A stretch of 64,000 nucleotides of DNA, taken from assembly GCF_028680575.1 (NCBI RefSeq), contig NZ_JAPCKI010000023.1, positions 1 to 64,000 on the forward strand, given 5' to 3'. Both the position numbers and the translations under genes were made by a program. The notes under the pieces are model-generated. The model was given only the letters and a program-made list of their open reading frames with translations. It searched no databases and was not told the origin of the DNA. Of the stretch, positions 7,515 to 18,199 are shown one piece after another. The stretch comes from Acidovorax benzenivorans (GTDB lineage Bacteria > Pseudomonadota > Gammaproteobacteria > Burkholderiales > Burkholderiaceae_C). Position 1 is the first letter of the stretch. The number at the start of each line of letters is the position of its first letter.

Positions 7515-9887
7515 ATGTCGCCCCCAACATCGAACGAGCACTCCCATCACGAACATCATCATCATGATGGGCAACACGGGAACCCAGCTGCGCCGTCCGT
7601 GGGACTGAAGGATCCCGTGTGTGGGGTGGGGGTGACGGAACAGTCGCATCACTCGACAGAGCACGAAGGACATCCCTACTACTTTTGCAGCGCCAAATGC
7701 AAAGCACGCTTCATGGAAGCGCCGCAAAAATTTCTCTCTACTCCTATCAGTGAGAGCGCGCCTCAGTCCGAGCCCGAAGCGGCGCAACCGGGCACAACCT
7801 ACACCTGCCCAATGCACCCAGAGGTGCAACAGGACCATCCCGGAAACTGCCCCAAATGCGGCATGGCACTGGAACCGATGCTGCCTACGCTAGATGAGGG
7901 AGAAAACGCCGAACTCGTGGAGTTTCGGCATCGCTTCTGGTGGACGTTGCCACTTACCGTGGTGGTCACCGTCCTGGCTATGGTGGGGCACCGGCTGCAG
8001 TGGTTTGAAATGGCTACCCAGAGCTGGATCGAGCTGGTGCTGACGGTTCCCATCGTGCTGTGGGCTGGCTGGCCCTTCTTTGTGCGTGGTGCCCAGTCCA
8101 TCGCGAACCGCAGTCCCAACATGTGGACACTGATCAGCCTGGGCACCGGTGCCGCTTTCGTCTACAGCGTGGTCGCCACCGTGGCGCCTGGGGTATTTCC
8201 AGCCTCGTTCCAGGCCATGGGCCGCGTGGCGGTGTACTTCGAAGCTGCAGCCGTCATCATCTCGCTCACGCTGCTCGGCCAGATGCTGGAGCTCAAGGCG
8301 CGCTCGCAGACCTCGGCCGCCATCAAATCGTTGCTGGGCCTCGCTCCCAAGACAGCCCGGCGCATCGATGCCAGTGGCCAGGAGAGCGATGTCCCGTTGT
8401 CCCACGTCCATGTGGGCGATCTGCTGCGCGTGCGGCCCGGCGAGAAGGTCCCCGTGGATGGTGTGGTGGTGGAGGGCAGCAGTGCAGTGGACGAAGCCAT
8501 GCTCACTGGCGAGCCGGTGCCCATCGTCAAAGGGCCTGGTGATGCAGTTATAGGTGCCACTCTCAATACCAACGGGGCACTGGTGATCCGATCTGAGCGG
8601 GTGGGCGCCGCCACCATGCTGTCCCAGATCGTGCAGATGGTTGCCCAGGCACAGCGCTCACGGGCCCCCATGCAGCGCATGGCCGACCAGGTGGCGGGCT
8701 ACTTCGTGATGGCCGTGGTGGGTATCGCGTTGCTCACGCTCTTTGCGTGGGGCCTGTTTGGGCCGGAGCCTCGGTGGGTCTATGGTCTGGTCAATGCCGT
8801 GGCCGTGCTGATCATTGCGTGTCCCTGCGCGTTGGGCTTGGCAACGCCCATGTCCATCATGGTGGCCACCGGTCGGGGGGCGACCAGTGGTGTGCTGTTC
8901 AGGGACGCGGCCGCCATCGAAAATTTGCGCAAGGTAGACACGCTGATCGTGGACAAAACAGGCACGCTCACCGAAGGCAAACCCTCCTTCGAACGGGTTG
9001 TCGCCATGCCCGGTCTGTCCGAGGACGAGGTTCTGCGCCTGGCGGCCGGCCTGGACCAAGGCAGCGAGCATCCGCTGGCCGACGCCATTGTCCAGGCGGC
9101 CCGCGCCAAGGGACTAGGTCTGGACAAGCCCGAGGACTTCGAGTCCGGATCGGGCATAGGCGTACGCGGACGGGTCGCCGGGCGCCAGCTCGCCCTGGGT
9201 AACACGATTTTCATGGAGCAGGTGGGCGTTTCTGCGGATCCGCTGCTTGCGCAGGCAGAGGCCTTGCGCGCCGCAGGCGCCAGTGTGATGTACCTGGCGG
9301 CCGACGGCCAGCTTCAAGGCCTGCTGGTGGTCTCCGATGCCATCAAGACCAGCACGCCGGAAGCGCTGGCGACCTTGCATGCGGCGGGACTGCGCATTGT
9401 CATGGCCACGGGCGACGGCATGACCACCGCCAAGGCGGTGGGGGCAAAGCTGGGGATTGATGAGGTCCATGGCGAGGTAAAGCCTGCGGACAAGCTGGCC
9501 CTGGTGTCGCGGCTGCAGGCCGAAGGCCGTGTTGTTGCCATGGCGGGGGACGGGATCAACGACGCGCCCGCCCTTGCCAAGGCGGATGTGGGGATCGCGA
9601 TGGGCACCGGCACCGATGTGGCGATGAACAGTGCGCAGGTCACCTTGGTCAAGGGCGATCTGCGGGGTATCTCCACAGCGCGGGAACTGTCTGAGGCTAC
9701 CGTGGGAAACATGAAGCAGAACCTCATGTTTGCCTTCCTCTACAACGCGCTGGGCATACCGATTGCCGCAGGGCTGCTGTATCCCTTCACCGGATGGCTA
9801 CTGTCGCCGATGATCGCGGCCTTGGCGATGAGCCTGAGCTCTGCGTCGGTGATCACCAACGCCCTACGATTGCGTAGCGGCCGATGA
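7515..9887 (+). CDS. copF: Copper-translocating P1B-type ATPase with YHS and heavy-metal-binding N terminus
   Basis: A 790-residue Cu(I) export ATPase of the inner membrane. The N terminus has a His run (residues 8-22), a YHS domain (KDPVCGVGV, about 31-75) and a heavy-metal-binding motif ([11 protein letters not shown] with CPKCGM, about 93-122) in place of classical HMA domains. The transport signature CPC is at 436-438, phosphorylated Asp480 in [18 protein letters not shown] in the N-domain and [16 protein letters not shown] at the hinge. The C-terminal membrane helices hold YNALG and MSLSS, matching Cu(I) pumps. This architecture resembles CopF of Cupriavidus; copA would be an acceptable name. 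Confidence 0.9.
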   Translation: MSPPTSNEHSHHEHHHHDGQHGNPAAPSVGLKDPVCGVGVTEQSHHSTEHEGHPYYFCSAKCKARFMEAPQKFLSTPISESAPQSEPEAAQPGTTYTCPMHPEVQQDHPGNCPKCGMALEPMLPTLDEGENAELVEFRHRFWWTLPLTVVVTVLAMVGHRLQWFEMATQSWIELVLTVPIVLWAGWPFFVRGAQSIANRSPNMWTLISLGTGAAFVYSVVATVAPGVFPASFQAMGRVAVYFEAAAVIISLTLLGQMLELKARSQTSAAIKSLLGLAPKTARRIDASGQESDVPLSHVHVGDLLRVRPGEKVPVDGVVVEGSSAVDEAMLTGEPVPIVKGPGDAVIGATLNTNGALVIRSERVGAATMLSQIVQMVAQAQRSRAPMQRMADQVAGYFVMAVVGIALLTLFAWGLFGPEPRWVYGLVNAVAVLIIACPCALGLATPMSIMVATGRGATSGVLFRDAAAIENLRKVDTLIVDKTGTLTEGKPSFERVVAMPGLSEDEVLRLAAGLDQGSEHPLADAIVQAARAKGLGLDKPEDFESGSGIGVRGRVAGRQLALGNTIFMEQVGVSADPLLAQAEALRAAGASVMYLAADGQLQGLLVVSDAIKTSTPEALATLHAAGLRIVMATGDGMTTAKAVGAKLGIDEVHGEVKPADKLALVSRLQAEGRVVAMAGDGINDAPALAKADVGIAMGTGTDVAMNSAQVTLVKGDLRGISTARELSEATVGNMKQNLMFAFLYNALGIPIAAGLLYPFTGWLLSPMIAALAMSLSSASVITNALRLRSGR

Positions 9888-9917
9888 AGGAGACAGTAGG
9901 TCCGCTGGGCAGCAGGG

Positions 9918-10508
9918 TCAATTTGCCTCGTATTTGGGGACGGCGCTGGCAGAAGCTGCATAGCCGCGCAGTTCTTGATAGCGCGCTATTTGCTGTGCTG
10001 TGAGGATCGCGACCGTCCGAAGGTGGTAGTTCAGATGCGACGCGCGAAGCGCTGCTTGGGCGAGCGCAGTGCGTTCGACTGCCTGAGCCACGCTGACTTC
10101 GCTGGGCCGTCCAGTCTTGAAGAGGTGGTCCAGCTCCCTTTCGGTCTCAATTGCGGCTTTCCCAAGTCGTTGAGCGTCGGCCTTCATCTGATCCGTAAGC
10201 ACCGTCGTTTCTCGTAGTTGGTCTTGCGTCAGACGCAACTTTCCGCCCAGCTCCGCGACGTGGGCGGGTCCGGGGTAGCCGTTGAGTTCAGCAGCAAGCG
10301 CGAGCGACATGCCCCTTCCAGCTCGTAAGTCTTCCATTTGTTGAGCGGAAAACGCTTTGATTTCGCGCTCTTGTTCGCCGGCATATCGCGAGGAGCCAGT
10401 TTGCGCAGCGAGCTGGGCAGGTTTGCTTGGATCAGGAGGCGTGTGGGGTTGGGCCACGACAACGGAGGCGGCGCTCACCAAAAGCAAATAAGCGAGTTGC
10501 GTTTTCAT
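9918..10508 (-). CDS. Spy/CpxP-like periplasmic protein
   Basis: A 196-residue protein with signal peptide (about 1-19, ending VVVAQ), an all-helical body and the LTQDQ motif (KLRLTQDQLRE, near residue 93) that marks Spy/CpxP/zinc-resistance-associated proteins. These are ATP-independent periplasmic chaperones or stress sensors often induced by copper. The phrase GMSLALAAELNGYPGP is typical of a subgroup found in metal-resistance islands. It is transcribed divergently from the Crp/Fnr gene with 69 bases between them, which suggests shared control. Confidence 0.7.
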   Translation of the reverse strand: MKTQLAYLLLVSAASVVVAQPHTPPDPSKPAQLAAQTGSSRYAGEQEREIKAFSAQQMEDLRAGRGMSLALAAELNGYPGPAHVAELGGKLRLTQDQLRETTVLTDQMKADAQRLGKAAIETERELDHLFKTGRPSEVSVAQAVERTALAQAALRASHLNYHLRTVAILTAQQIARYQELRGYAASASAVPKYEAN

Positions 10509-10561
10509 GTCGGATATTAAGGGAGTTGAGCCTAAATCATCCTTCGGTACTCACGAGATGA

Positions 10562-10579
10562 ATATGATTACAGTCATAT
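10562..10579. promoter_or_regulatory. Inverted repeat overlapping the Crp/Fnr start codon
   Basis: ATATGA (10562-10567) and TCATAT (10574-10579) form a perfect dyad around TTACAG. It overlaps the ATG at 10578 of the Crp/Fnr-family gene. The position would suit autorepression. It does not match the Fnr or Crp consensus, so this is a candidate only. Confidence 0.35.
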
Positions 10580-11246
10580 GAGAGCATCATCACGTCAGAC
10601 CACTGAAGACTGCGTTGAACCTTCGGACTGCGCGTTTGGAGTAACACCCTCGCTGCGTCGGCTGGCGTCGGGGCAGGTGCTTTTTCGTGAGGGCGCTGCT
10701 AGCGCAGGAGTGTTTCACCTACGGTCAGGCTGTGTGCGCCTGGTTCGCAGCACCTTGACAGGAGGGCAAATCACGATGCACACAGTGCGTCAAGGCGATT
10801 TTTTTGCCGAAGCGTCATTGTTCTCCGCAAAGTACCACTGCGACGCGGTAGCACTGGAACCCTCGGAGGTGCTAGTTTTTCGCAAGGAGGAATTGATCGG
10901 TCAGCTGCGCGAGTCTCCCGAGCTGCTGTGGACATTCACAGCCGAGTTGGCAAGACGCGTACAGGGACTACGGACCAAGTTGGAGATAAAGCAGACGCGC
11001 TCCGCCGAAGAGCGGATCCTGCAATTCTTAGGACTTCACTGTGACGCTTCCGGTTTTTGGACTCAACACGGAACGCTCAAGCATCTTGCCGAGGACATCG
11101 GCCTCACCCACGAAGCGCTTTACCGGGCACTTGCTCGCCTGCAGCGCCAGGGGGCCATCTTGCGCCTAAAAGACGGGTTGAAGATTTGCCAACTGGGTGG
11201 GCTGGCACTCAGCTCCGAACAGACTAGAAGCATTGATCTGGGTTAA
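10578..11246 (+). CDS. Crp/Fnr-family transcriptional regulator
   Basis: A 222-residue regulator with an N-terminal cyclic-nucleotide-binding-type fold (about 25-130, with RSGCVRLVRSTLTGGQITMH and GDFFAEASLFS) and a C-terminal winged helix (about 145-215, HLAEDIGLTHEALYRALARL). No Cys cluster of the FNR 4Fe-4S type is seen at the N terminus, though scattered Cys occur. No Shine-Dalgarno sequence precedes ATG 10578, so the mRNA may be leaderless or the start may lie further in. It lies between a Spy-like gene and the cus operon and could regulate either. Confidence 0.75.
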   Translation: MRASSRQTTEDCVEPSDCAFGVTPSLRRLASGQVLFREGAASAGVFHLRSGCVRLVRSTLTGGQITMHTVRQGDFFAEASLFSAKYHCDAVALEPSEVLVFRKEELIGQLRESPELLWTFTAELARRVQGLRTKLEIKQTRSAEERILQFLGLHCDASGFWTQHGTLKHLAEDIGLTHEALYRALARLQRQGAILRLKDGLKICQLGGLALSSEQTRSIDLG

Positions 11247-11279
11247 CCACGCGCCGACGATCTTCGGTACGATCACCCT

Positions 11280-11735
11280 ATGATTTCTGTCAGAAGCATT
11301 TTTTCGCGCCAAGGACGCTGGATAGCCAGCTTTCTGGTCGCGGCGTTGCTTCTGATGCAGTTCGCGTTGGCCGCCTATGCCTGTCCGAAGCTGGACTCCG
11401 CCGCCCATGAGGCATCAATGCAACAAGCGGGCATGGCCATGGAAGGTGTCGTTGGCATGCCCTCCATGCCCGATTGCCATGCGATGGCGGGCACCATGGA
11501 TGAGCAGGACCCGCAGCTGTGCCGAGCCCATTGTGATGGCGACAGCTTGTCCTCCCCCTCGCTCCAGGGTCTCGATCTGCAGGCGATGGCGGCGCACGCC
11601 ATCTGGGTTGCTTATGTGCTGCCTGTGATCCTGGACTCAGAGCGCCATATAGACCCCCGGGCTGTCTACGCGGAGCTTGACAGTCGAGCAGGGACCCCTC
11701 CCATCTATCTGACACACCAGGTCTTTCGGAATTGA
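11280..11735 (+). CDS. Small secreted Met/His/Cys-rich protein before cusCBA
   Basis: A 151-residue protein with a signal peptide (about 1-37, ending LAAYACP) and a mid region rich in Met, His and Cys (GMPSMPDCHAMAGTM and CRAHCDGD). It resembles small metal-responsive proteins such as the CzcI or DUF2946-like group that precede RND efflux operons in betaproteobacteria. I cannot assign it to one of them. It is 75 bases before the cusC start on the same strand. A periplasmic Cu-binding or regulatory role is inferred from composition and position. Confidence 0.65.
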   Translation: MISVRSIFSRQGRWIASFLVAALLLMQFALAAYACPKLDSAAHEASMQQAGMAMEGVVGMPSMPDCHAMAGTMDEQDPQLCRAHCDGDSLSSPSLQGLDLQAMAAHAIWVAYVLPVILDSERHIDPRAVYAELDSRAGTPPIYLTHQVFRN

Positions 11736-11810
11736 TCGTGCACGGCGTGTGCGCTGCCTTGCAGCGTGTGCGCAGGTCTGACTTCGTGCCCCTTCATTTC
11801 GAGGACCATC

Positions 11811-13136
11811 ATGCCCAACATCTCCTTCGGCGCTCCATGCGGGCGCCTGACTGCGCACCTGCGCATTTCTCATATCTCCCAGCGCATCTTGGTGCCCAAC
11901 CCCAGGAATATGCGCTTGGCAGCTTCGTGGCTCATGCTGGCTGGCATCGGCTTGGCTGGCAACCAGGCACACGCCCTGGGCTTTGCCGAGGCATTGACCC
12001 TGGCGGAGCAGCAAAGTCCTCGCATCGCGGCCCAGCGACTGCAGGTTGACGCTGCCAGTAGCACCCAAAAGTCGGCAGGAACACTGCCTGATCCAAAGCT
12101 CTCGGTCGGTATCGAGAACTTTCCCATCAGCGGCATGGACCGCTTCAGCCTCACACGCGAGTCTATGACGATGCAGCGCCTGGCGCTGATGCAGGAGGTG
12201 CCCAACCGGGCCAAGCGAGATGCCCAGATTGCCGGCGCCGAGGCCAAGGTGGAACGCGAGCGCGCAGCCCTGGGCGTCCAGCGTCTGCAGATCCGCCAGG
12301 AGCTGAGCCAAGCCTGGATCATGGCCCAGGCCATCGACCAGCGCGACCAGGTACTCGCCGATCTGCTGCGAGAGAACCAGCGCCTGCAGGACAGCCTTCC
12401 TGCCCGCATCGCCGGAGGCACTGCCCAGGCCGCAGACCTGCTGATGGCCAGGCAGGAGGCGCTTGCGCTGTCGGACCGCAAGGACGATCTGCAGCGGGAC
12501 CGCTCCAAGGCCAGGGCGATGCTGCGGCGCTGGGTCGGCGCCCGAGCCGACGAGACGCTGCAGGGAACTCCTGGGCCGCTGAGCCGCCCTTTGGATCAGC
12601 TGCGCTCTGAGGTACACCGCCACGCGGAACTGGCGCAGTACCCGGCCATGCAGGCGATGGCCTTGGCGGAAACGCGCGAAGCCCAGGCAGAAACCAAGGG
12701 TGATTGGTCCTGGGAAGTCGCCTACAGCCGCCGCGACCGCCGCTGGGGTGACATGGTGTCCTTCCAGGTGACCTTTGACCTGCCCTGGCAACAGGAGCGG
12801 CGCCAGGGACCCCAGATCAAGGCCAAGCAGCTGGAGCTGCAGCGCCTGGAAGCCGAGCAGGAAGATGTGACCCGCAGGCACCTGCAGGAGCTGGAGGACA
12901 GCGCTTCAGAGCTGGTGGCGCTGAACAACCAGATCGAGCGGCTGCAATCGGCCGGTATCGGCCTTGCACAGGGGCGCGCTGAACTCGCGCTGGCCAACTA
13001 CCAGGCTGCCAAAGGTGACTTGAGCGCCGTGCTGGCGGCTCGAGCTCAAGTGCGGGAGTCGCACTGGCGTCTCATTGAGCTGCAGGCGCAACGGGACACC
13101 GTGATTGCCCGCCTGAACAGCCTGATCGCCGACTGA
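11811..13136 (+). CDS. cusC: CusC-like outer-membrane efflux factor (TolC family)
   Basis: A 441-residue TolC-family channel of the CusCBA copper/silver efflux system. ATG 11811 follows GAGGA and is preferred; ATG 11910 (MRLAASWLM), which starts directly at the hydrophobic signal (LAASWLMLAGIGLAG), is a possible alternative. The body has the two TolC repeats, including LTLAEQQSPRIAAQRLQ and the FDLPWQQERRQGPQ segment. The adaptor gene starts 12 bases downstream. The protein forms the outer-membrane exit duct for Cu(I)/Ag(I). Confidence 0.85.
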   Translation: MPNISFGAPCGRLTAHLRISHISQRILVPNPRNMRLAASWLMLAGIGLAGNQAHALGFAEALTLAEQQSPRIAAQRLQVDAASSTQKSAGTLPDPKLSVGIENFPISGMDRFSLTRESMTMQRLALMQEVPNRAKRDAQIAGAEAKVERERAALGVQRLQIRQELSQAWIMAQAIDQRDQVLADLLRENQRLQDSLPARIAGGTAQAADLLMARQEALALSDRKDDLQRDRSKARAMLRRWVGARADETLQGTPGPLSRPLDQLRSEVHRHAELAQYPAMQAMALAETREAQAETKGDWSWEVAYSRRDRRWGDMVSFQVTFDLPWQQERRQGPQIKAKQLELQRLEAEQEDVTRRHLQELEDSASELVALNNQIERLQSAGIGLAQGRAELALANYQAAKGDLSAVLAARAQVRESHWRLIELQAQRDTVIARLNSLIAD

Positions 13137-13148
13137 AGGGAGAACAAC

Positions 13149-14666
13149 ATGACCAATACCGTTTTCAAGAAGAGCGCTGTGGCCGTAGCACTGGTGGCTG
13201 CTGGCATCGCCCTCGGCTGGACCGTCTCCCAATGGCGCACCGCGAACAACCACGCACTGGGAGCCAGTCCCGCATCGACAGAAGCAGCAAAAGCCGACCG
13301 CAAGGTGCTGTACTGGTACGACCCGATGTCGCCGACTCAGAAGTTCGACAAGCCAGGCAAGTCTCCCTACATGGACATGGCCTTGGTTCCCAAGTATGCG
13401 GATGAGGATACTCAGGAAAGCTCCGGCCTGAGCGTCTCTGCGCAGGCAGTGCAAGCCCTGGGCCTGCGTACCGCCACGGTGGAGCAACGCGACATTGGAT
13501 CCGATGTGGACGTTCTGGGCACGGTCCAGCTCAATGACCGGGATGTGAGCATCGTCCAGGCGCGTTCAGCCGGGTTTGTGGAACGGGTCTATGCCAGGGC
13601 TCCGGGCGACGTGGTGACCGCAGGCGCGCCGTTGGTCGATCTACTGCTACCCGAGTGGGTGGCTGCGCAGCGCGAGTTTCTTGCGGTTCGTGCGCTAAAG
13701 GACGAGTCACTGACGGCTGCGGCGCGCCAGCGGTTGTCGTTGCTGGGCATGCCTACCTCGCTGGTCGCCCAGGTGGAGCGAACGGGCGAACCCCAGGGGC
13801 GCTACACGGTGTCCTTCCCACAAGCCGGGATGGTGGCCGAATTGATGGTGCGCCAGGGAATGACGGTTTCTGCGGGCGCCAGCCTGGTACGCGTAAACGG
13901 CCTGGCCAGCGTCTGGATCGAGGCCGCCGTTCCCGAAGCGCAAAGCGGCCCCTTGCAACTGGGCCAAAACGCTCAGGTGCGCCTGGCCGCGTTTCCGGGC
14001 GAAACCCTCAAAGCCCGGGTCGTGAGCATCCTGCCAGAGGCTAACCGCGACACCCGTACAGTGCGCGTGCGCCTGGAGCTTCCCAACCCCACCCAGCGGC
14101 TGAAGGCAGGCATGTCCGGGCAGATCGTCCTGGCTGGACGCACACAACCAGCGCTGCTGGTGCCCAGCGAAGCGGTGATCCGTACCGGCAAGCGGGCGCT
14201 GGTCTACGTGCTGGATGGCCCTGAAAAGTACCACCCCGTGCAGGTGCAGCTCGGTGCGGAAATCGATGACCGCCTCGTCGTTCAAGGCGGACTGACCGCA
14301 GGGCAACAGGTGGTCGCTTCGGCACAGTTCCTGATCGACTCGGAAGCCAGCCTGCGAGGCATCATGCCTGCACAGCCTCAAGGCAGCGGCGTACAGCAGA
14401 TCAGCGAACAGGGGTCATCGACTTCTGCTGCTCCTGCGTCCAAGAGCTTTACGGTGCGAGGGGTGGTCGATGAGGTCACGCCCACCGAGCTGACCCTTAC
14501 CCATGAGGCAGTGCCTGAACTGAAGTGGCCCGGCATGACCATGCCATTCAAGCTGACAAACCCGGAGCTGGCAAAGACACTCAAACCTGAGCAGCAGGTC
14601 AAGTTCACCTTCCAGCAGCAAGGCAAGGACTTCGTGATCATTGCCGTGGAAAGGATCAAGCCATGA
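13149..14666 (+). CDS. cusB: CusB-like RND adaptor with fused C-terminal CusF domain
   Basis: A 505-residue periplasmic membrane-fusion protein behind GGGAG at ATG 13149. An N-terminal membrane anchor is followed by a heavy-metal-binding segment ([10 protein letters not shown] to MDMALVPKY, about 55-80), then barrel-sandwich, helical and beta-barrel domains. Residues from about 430 form a CusF-like domain with [17 protein letters not shown], keeping the His, Trp, Met and Met copper ligands. It links the inner-membrane pump to CusC and may take copper directly through its own CusF domain. Its stop overlaps the cusA start (ATGA). Confidence 0.9.
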   Translation: MTNTVFKKSAVAVALVAAGIALGWTVSQWRTANNHALGASPASTEAAKADRKVLYWYDPMSPTQKFDKPGKSPYMDMALVPKYADEDTQESSGLSVSAQAVQALGLRTATVEQRDIGSDVDVLGTVQLNDRDVSIVQARSAGFVERVYARAPGDVVTAGAPLVDLLLPEWVAAQREFLAVRALKDESLTAAARQRLSLLGMPTSLVAQVERTGEPQGRYTVSFPQAGMVAELMVRQGMTVSAGASLVRVNGLASVWIEAAVPEAQSGPLQLGQNAQVRLAAFPGETLKARVVSILPEANRDTRTVRVRLELPNPTQRLKAGMSGQIVLAGRTQPALLVPSEAVIRTGKRALVYVLDGPEKYHPVQVQLGAEIDDRLVVQGGLTAGQQVVASAQFLIDSEASLRGIMPAQPQGSGVQQISEQGSSTSAAPASKSFTVRGVVDEVTPTELTLTHEAVPELKWPGMTMPFKLTNPELAKTLKPEQQVKFTFQQQGKDFVIIAVERIKP

Positions 14667-17600
14667 TCGCGCGTCTGATCCGCTGGTCGGTGGCGAACCG
14701 GTTCCTGGTTCTGCTGGCGACCGTGATGCTCACGGCTTGGGGCGTGTGGGGCGTGCGCAGCACCCCGGTGGACGCTCTTCCCGACTTGTCCGATGTCCAG
14801 GTCATCATCCGCACCTCCTATCCCGGTCAGGCGCCACAGATCGTGGAGAACCAGGTCACCTATCCACTGTCCACCACCATGCTGTCCGTCCCGGGCGCCA
14901 AGACGGTGCGAGGTTTCTCGTTCTTTGGCGATTCCTTCGTTTACATCCTGTTCGAGGATGGCACGGACCTGTACTGGGCGCGTTCGCGGGTACTGGAGTA
15001 CATGAACCAGGTGCAGGGACGACTACCCGCCACGGCCAAATCGTCGTTGGGCCCAGATGCCACCGGGGTCGGCTGGATCTTCCAGTACGCCCTGGTAGAC
15101 CGCACCGGCAAGAACGATCTGGCGCAGCTTCGAGCCTTGCAGGACTGGTTCCTGAAGTTCGAACTCAAGGGCCTGCCCAACGTCGCAGAAGTGGCATCGG
15201 TCGGTGGCATGGTCAAGCAGTACCAGGTCGTGCTCGATCCCATTAAGCTCGCAGCCCAAGGGCTGACCCAGGGGCAGGTGCGCGAGGCCATCATGGGCGC
15301 CAACCAGGAAACAGGTGGGTCGGTGCTGGAGCTGTCTGGAGCGGAATACATGGTGCGCGCCAGTGGCTACCTGAAGACGCTGGATGATTTTCGGGCCATC
15401 CCGCTGGTATCGCGCGCCGGGATTCCCGTGCGCCTGGGCGATGTGGCAACGCTACAGATCGGGCCGGAAATGCGGCGCGGTATCGCGGAACTCGACGGCG
15501 ATGGTGAAGTGGCCGGCGGCGTGGTGATTCTGCGCTCTGGCAAAAATGCTCAGGAGACCATCAAAGCCGTCAAGGCAAAGCTCCGCGAGCTTCAAAGCAG
15601 CCTGCCCAAGGGCGTAGAGATCGTCACAACCTACGACCGCAGCGCGCTCATCGAGCGGGCGATCCAGAACCTCACAACCAAACTCGTAGAGGAGTTCATT
15701 GTGGTGGCTGTGGTTTGTGTCTTGTTCCTCTGGCACCTGCGTTCTGCGCTGGTCGCCATCATTTCTCTTCCGCTTGGGATCATGGCGGCGTTTCTGGTGA
15801 TGCGCTACCAGGGCATCAACGCCAACATCATGTCCTTGGGCGGGATTGCAATCGCCGTGGGCGCCATGGTCGATGCAGCGGTCGTGATGATCGAGAACGC
15901 CCACAAGAAGCTGGAGGCTTGGCAGCACAAGCATCCCCACCAGCAGTTGGCCGGTGAAGAACGCTGGACAGTGATCACCGAAGCTGCCGAGGAAGTTGGG
16001 CCCGCGCTTTTCTTCTCGCTGCTCATCATCACGCTGTCGTTTGTGCCGGTTTTTACGCTAGAAGCCCAGGAAGGCCGATTGTTCGGGCCGCTGGCGTTTA
16101 CCAAAACCTACGCCATGGCGGCTGCGGCGGGCCTTTCCGTCACACTGATTCCGGTCCTCATGGGCTACTGGATCCGAGGGCGCATCCCGGATGAGCAGAA
16201 GAACCCCATCACGCGGGTGCTGATCGCGGTTTACCGGCCCTGCCTGGAGTGGGTCTTGCATCGTCCCAAATCCACCTTGGCTATCGCCGTGCTGGCGCTG
16301 GCGACCACGATTTGGCCGCTCTCCCGGCTAGGCGGCGAGTTCTTGCCCAGGCTGGACGAAGGCGATCTGCTGTACATGCCTTCGGCGCTCCCGGGCCTGT
16401 CAGCACAGCGAGCGACCGAACTGCTGCAACTGAGCAACCGGATGATCAAGACGGTGCCCGAGGTCGAACGCGTCTTCGGTAAGGCTGGCCGAGCAGAGAC
16501 CGCCACCGATCCGGCGCCGCTGGAAATGTTCGAGACCACGGTGAAGCTCAAGCCCAGAGACCAATGGCGTCCAGGAATGACGCCCGAGGGCCTGATCGAA
16601 GAGTTGGACAAGGCTGTCAAGATCCCCGGCCTGTCCAACATCTGGATTCCACCCATTCGCAACCGGATCGACATGCTGGCAACCGGCATCAAGAGTCCCA
16701 TCGGTGTCAAGGTGACGGGCAACGACCTGCAGGTGATCGATGGAATTGCGGCACAGGTCGAGCAAGTCGCCAAAGGCATTCCAGGCGTGACTTCGTCTTT
16801 GGCGGAACGCCTGACAGGCGGGCGGTATATCGATGTCCGCATTGATCGCACGGCCGCAGGGCGCTACGGGCTGAACGTGAGCGAGATCCAGGCCGTTGTT
16901 TCCGGGGCCATCGGTGGTGAAAACGTCTCGGAAACGGTCGAGGGCCTGGCCCGCTTCCCCATCAACCTGCGCTATCCGCGTGAGTGGAGAGACTCGCCAG
17001 AACGTCTGGCCCAGTTGCCCATCTCCACCCCCATGGGGCAGCAGATCACGCTGGGCACGGTGGCAAGCATCTCCATCACCGATGGACCGCCCATGCTCAA
17101 GAGCGAGAACGCCCGCCCCTCGGGCTGGGTGTATGTCGATGTGCGGGGGCGCGACCTGGCCTCCGTGGCCAATGACCTGCGCGATGCGGTGAACCGCCAG
17201 ATCAAGCTGGAGCCCGGGGTCAGCATCACGTACTCAGGTCAGTTCGAGTACCTGGAGCGGGCCAATGCCCGCCTGAAAGTGGTGGTGCCAGCCACCTTGC
17301 TGATCATCTTTGTGCTGTTGTACTTGACCTTCTCGCGCATGGGCGAGGCGGGACTGATCATGGCGACGCTTCCATTCGCGTTGACCGGGGGCATCTGGTT
17401 CCTTTACCTGATGAACTACAACCTGTCCATCGCCACCGGTGTGGGCTTTATTGCACTTGCTGGGGTCGCCGCAGAGTTCGGAGTGGTCATGCTCATCTAC
17501 CTCAAGCAGGCACTCGGTGAGAGATGTCCGGAAGGTAGGCAGCCTACGCTGGAAGAGCTGCTGGACGCGATTCGGGAAGGTGCCGTACTGCGCGTGCGAC

Positions 17601-17812
17601 CCAAGGCTATGACAGTGGCAGTCATCCTGGCGGGCTTGGTGCCCATCGTGTGGAGCAGTGGGACGGGCTCTGAGGTCATGAGCCGCATCGCTGCACCCAT
17701 GCTGGGCGGTATGGTGACCGCGCCTCTGCTGTCCTTGTTCGTGATTCCTGCGGCCTATGTGCTTATGAGAAAGCCGAGAAAACGCGATCTGCTGGACACT
17801 GAGGCTTCGTGA
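14663..17812 (+). CDS. cusA: CusA-like RND copper/silver efflux pump
   Basis: A 1049-residue HME-RND transporter with twelve predicted membrane segments and two large periplasmic loops. The proton-relay region [20 protein letters not shown] lies in the fourth helix area. The loop segment [17 protein letters not shown] and Met-containing stretches fit the Cu/Ag subgroup. It starts at ATG 14663, overlapping the cusB stop by 4 bases. With CusB and CusC it moves Cu(I)/Ag(I) from periplasm or cytoplasm out of the cell by proton antiport. Confidence 0.92.
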   Translation: MIARLIRWSVANRFLVLLATVMLTAWGVWGVRSTPVDALPDLSDVQVIIRTSYPGQAPQIVENQVTYPLSTTMLSVPGAKTVRGFSFFGDSFVYILFEDGTDLYWARSRVLEYMNQVQGRLPATAKSSLGPDATGVGWIFQYALVDRTGKNDLAQLRALQDWFLKFELKGLPNVAEVASVGGMVKQYQVVLDPIKLAAQGLTQGQVREAIMGANQETGGSVLELSGAEYMVRASGYLKTLDDFRAIPLVSRAGIPVRLGDVATLQIGPEMRRGIAELDGDGEVAGGVVILRSGKNAQETIKAVKAKLRELQSSLPKGVEIVTTYDRSALIERAIQNLTTKLVEEFIVVAVVCVLFLWHLRSALVAIISLPLGIMAAFLVMRYQGINANIMSLGGIAIAVGAMVDAAVVMIENAHKKLEAWQHKHPHQQLAGEERWTVITEAAEEVGPALFFSLLIITLSFVPVFTLEAQEGRLFGPLAFTKTYAMAAAAGLSVTLIPVLMGYWIRGRIPDEQKNPITRVLIAVYRPCLEWVLHRPKSTLAIAVLALATTIWPLSRLGGEFLPRLDEGDLLYMPSALPGLSAQRATELLQLSNRMIKTVPEVERVFGKAGRAETATDPAPLEMFETTVKLKPRDQWRPGMTPEGLIEELDKAVKIPGLSNIWIPPIRNRIDMLATGIKSPIGVKVTGNDLQVIDGIAAQVEQVAKGIPGVTSSLAERLTGGRYIDVRIDRTAAGRYGLNVSEIQAVVSGAIGGENVSETVEGLARFPINLRYPREWRDSPERLAQLPISTPMGQQITLGTVASISITDGPPMLKSENARPSGWVYVDVRGRDLASVANDLRDAVNRQIKLEPGVSITYSGQFEYLERANARLKVVVPATLLIIFVLLYLTFSRMGEAGLIMATLPFALTGGIWFLYLMNYNLSIATGVGFIALAGVAAEFGVVMLIYLKQALGERCPEGRQPTLEELLDAIREGAVLRVRPKAMTVAVILAGLVPIVWSSGTGSEVMSRIAAPMLGGMVTAPLLSLFVIPAAYVLMRKPRKRDLLDTEAS

Positions 17813-18199
17813 GGCTGGCTTTGGGGGGCCCTTGGAGGGAATCAAGTTTGCAAATCGAGAGGCTGCATGGCGACGCCAGGCAATGCAGCCTCAATCGAGC
17901 TGGTCTCCATGGCCTGGGTGTCGCTCAAAGCGGCGCCACCGGGTCAGCGGCGCACCCTTGTCGCTGAAAACCCGATAAGAGCACCGTCGCCGATATCAAC
18001 GGCAGCCAGTTGAGCTATCGATCAACCATGGATGCAAAAGAACCGAACACATGCCCACTCATGAAATGCGTCGTGCCTGGGGGGCGGCAGTAACGGGCTC
18101 AGGGACAACGCGCCTTGCGCTGGTCGATTCAGGAAGGCAATCTACAAAAGAATCTCAATGAGATTTTGTGGCGAGCGCCCCTCAGGACGCTCGCGGGGG
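17813..18199. other. Gap between convergent copper operons, with hairpins near its right end
   Basis: No gene is seen. Two structures lie near the end of the minus-strand gene that follows. One is GCGAGCG (18171-18177) with CGCTCGC (18188-18194). The other is AATCT/AGATT (18151-18165), followed on the minus strand by CTTTT. They may together stop the minus-strand operon. No obvious terminator for cusCBA was found. Confidence 0.5.
18145..18194 (-). terminator. Tandem hairpins after the Met-rich gene
   Basis: On the minus strand a GC-rich stem (18171-18194, 7-bp arms) is followed by a small AT-rich stem (18151-18165) and then CTTTT. The T-tract is short, so termination is likely but not certain. 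Confidence 0.45.

Noticed and set aside
10578-11246. Reading the Crp/Fnr protein as an oxygen-sensing FNR
   Set aside because: The N-terminal Cys pattern for a 4Fe-4S cluster is absent; only the general family can be supported.
11637-12881. Minus-strand ORF of 414 codons
   Set aside because: It is antisense to cusC, whose protein has clear TolC-family motifs; a GC-rich shadow frame.
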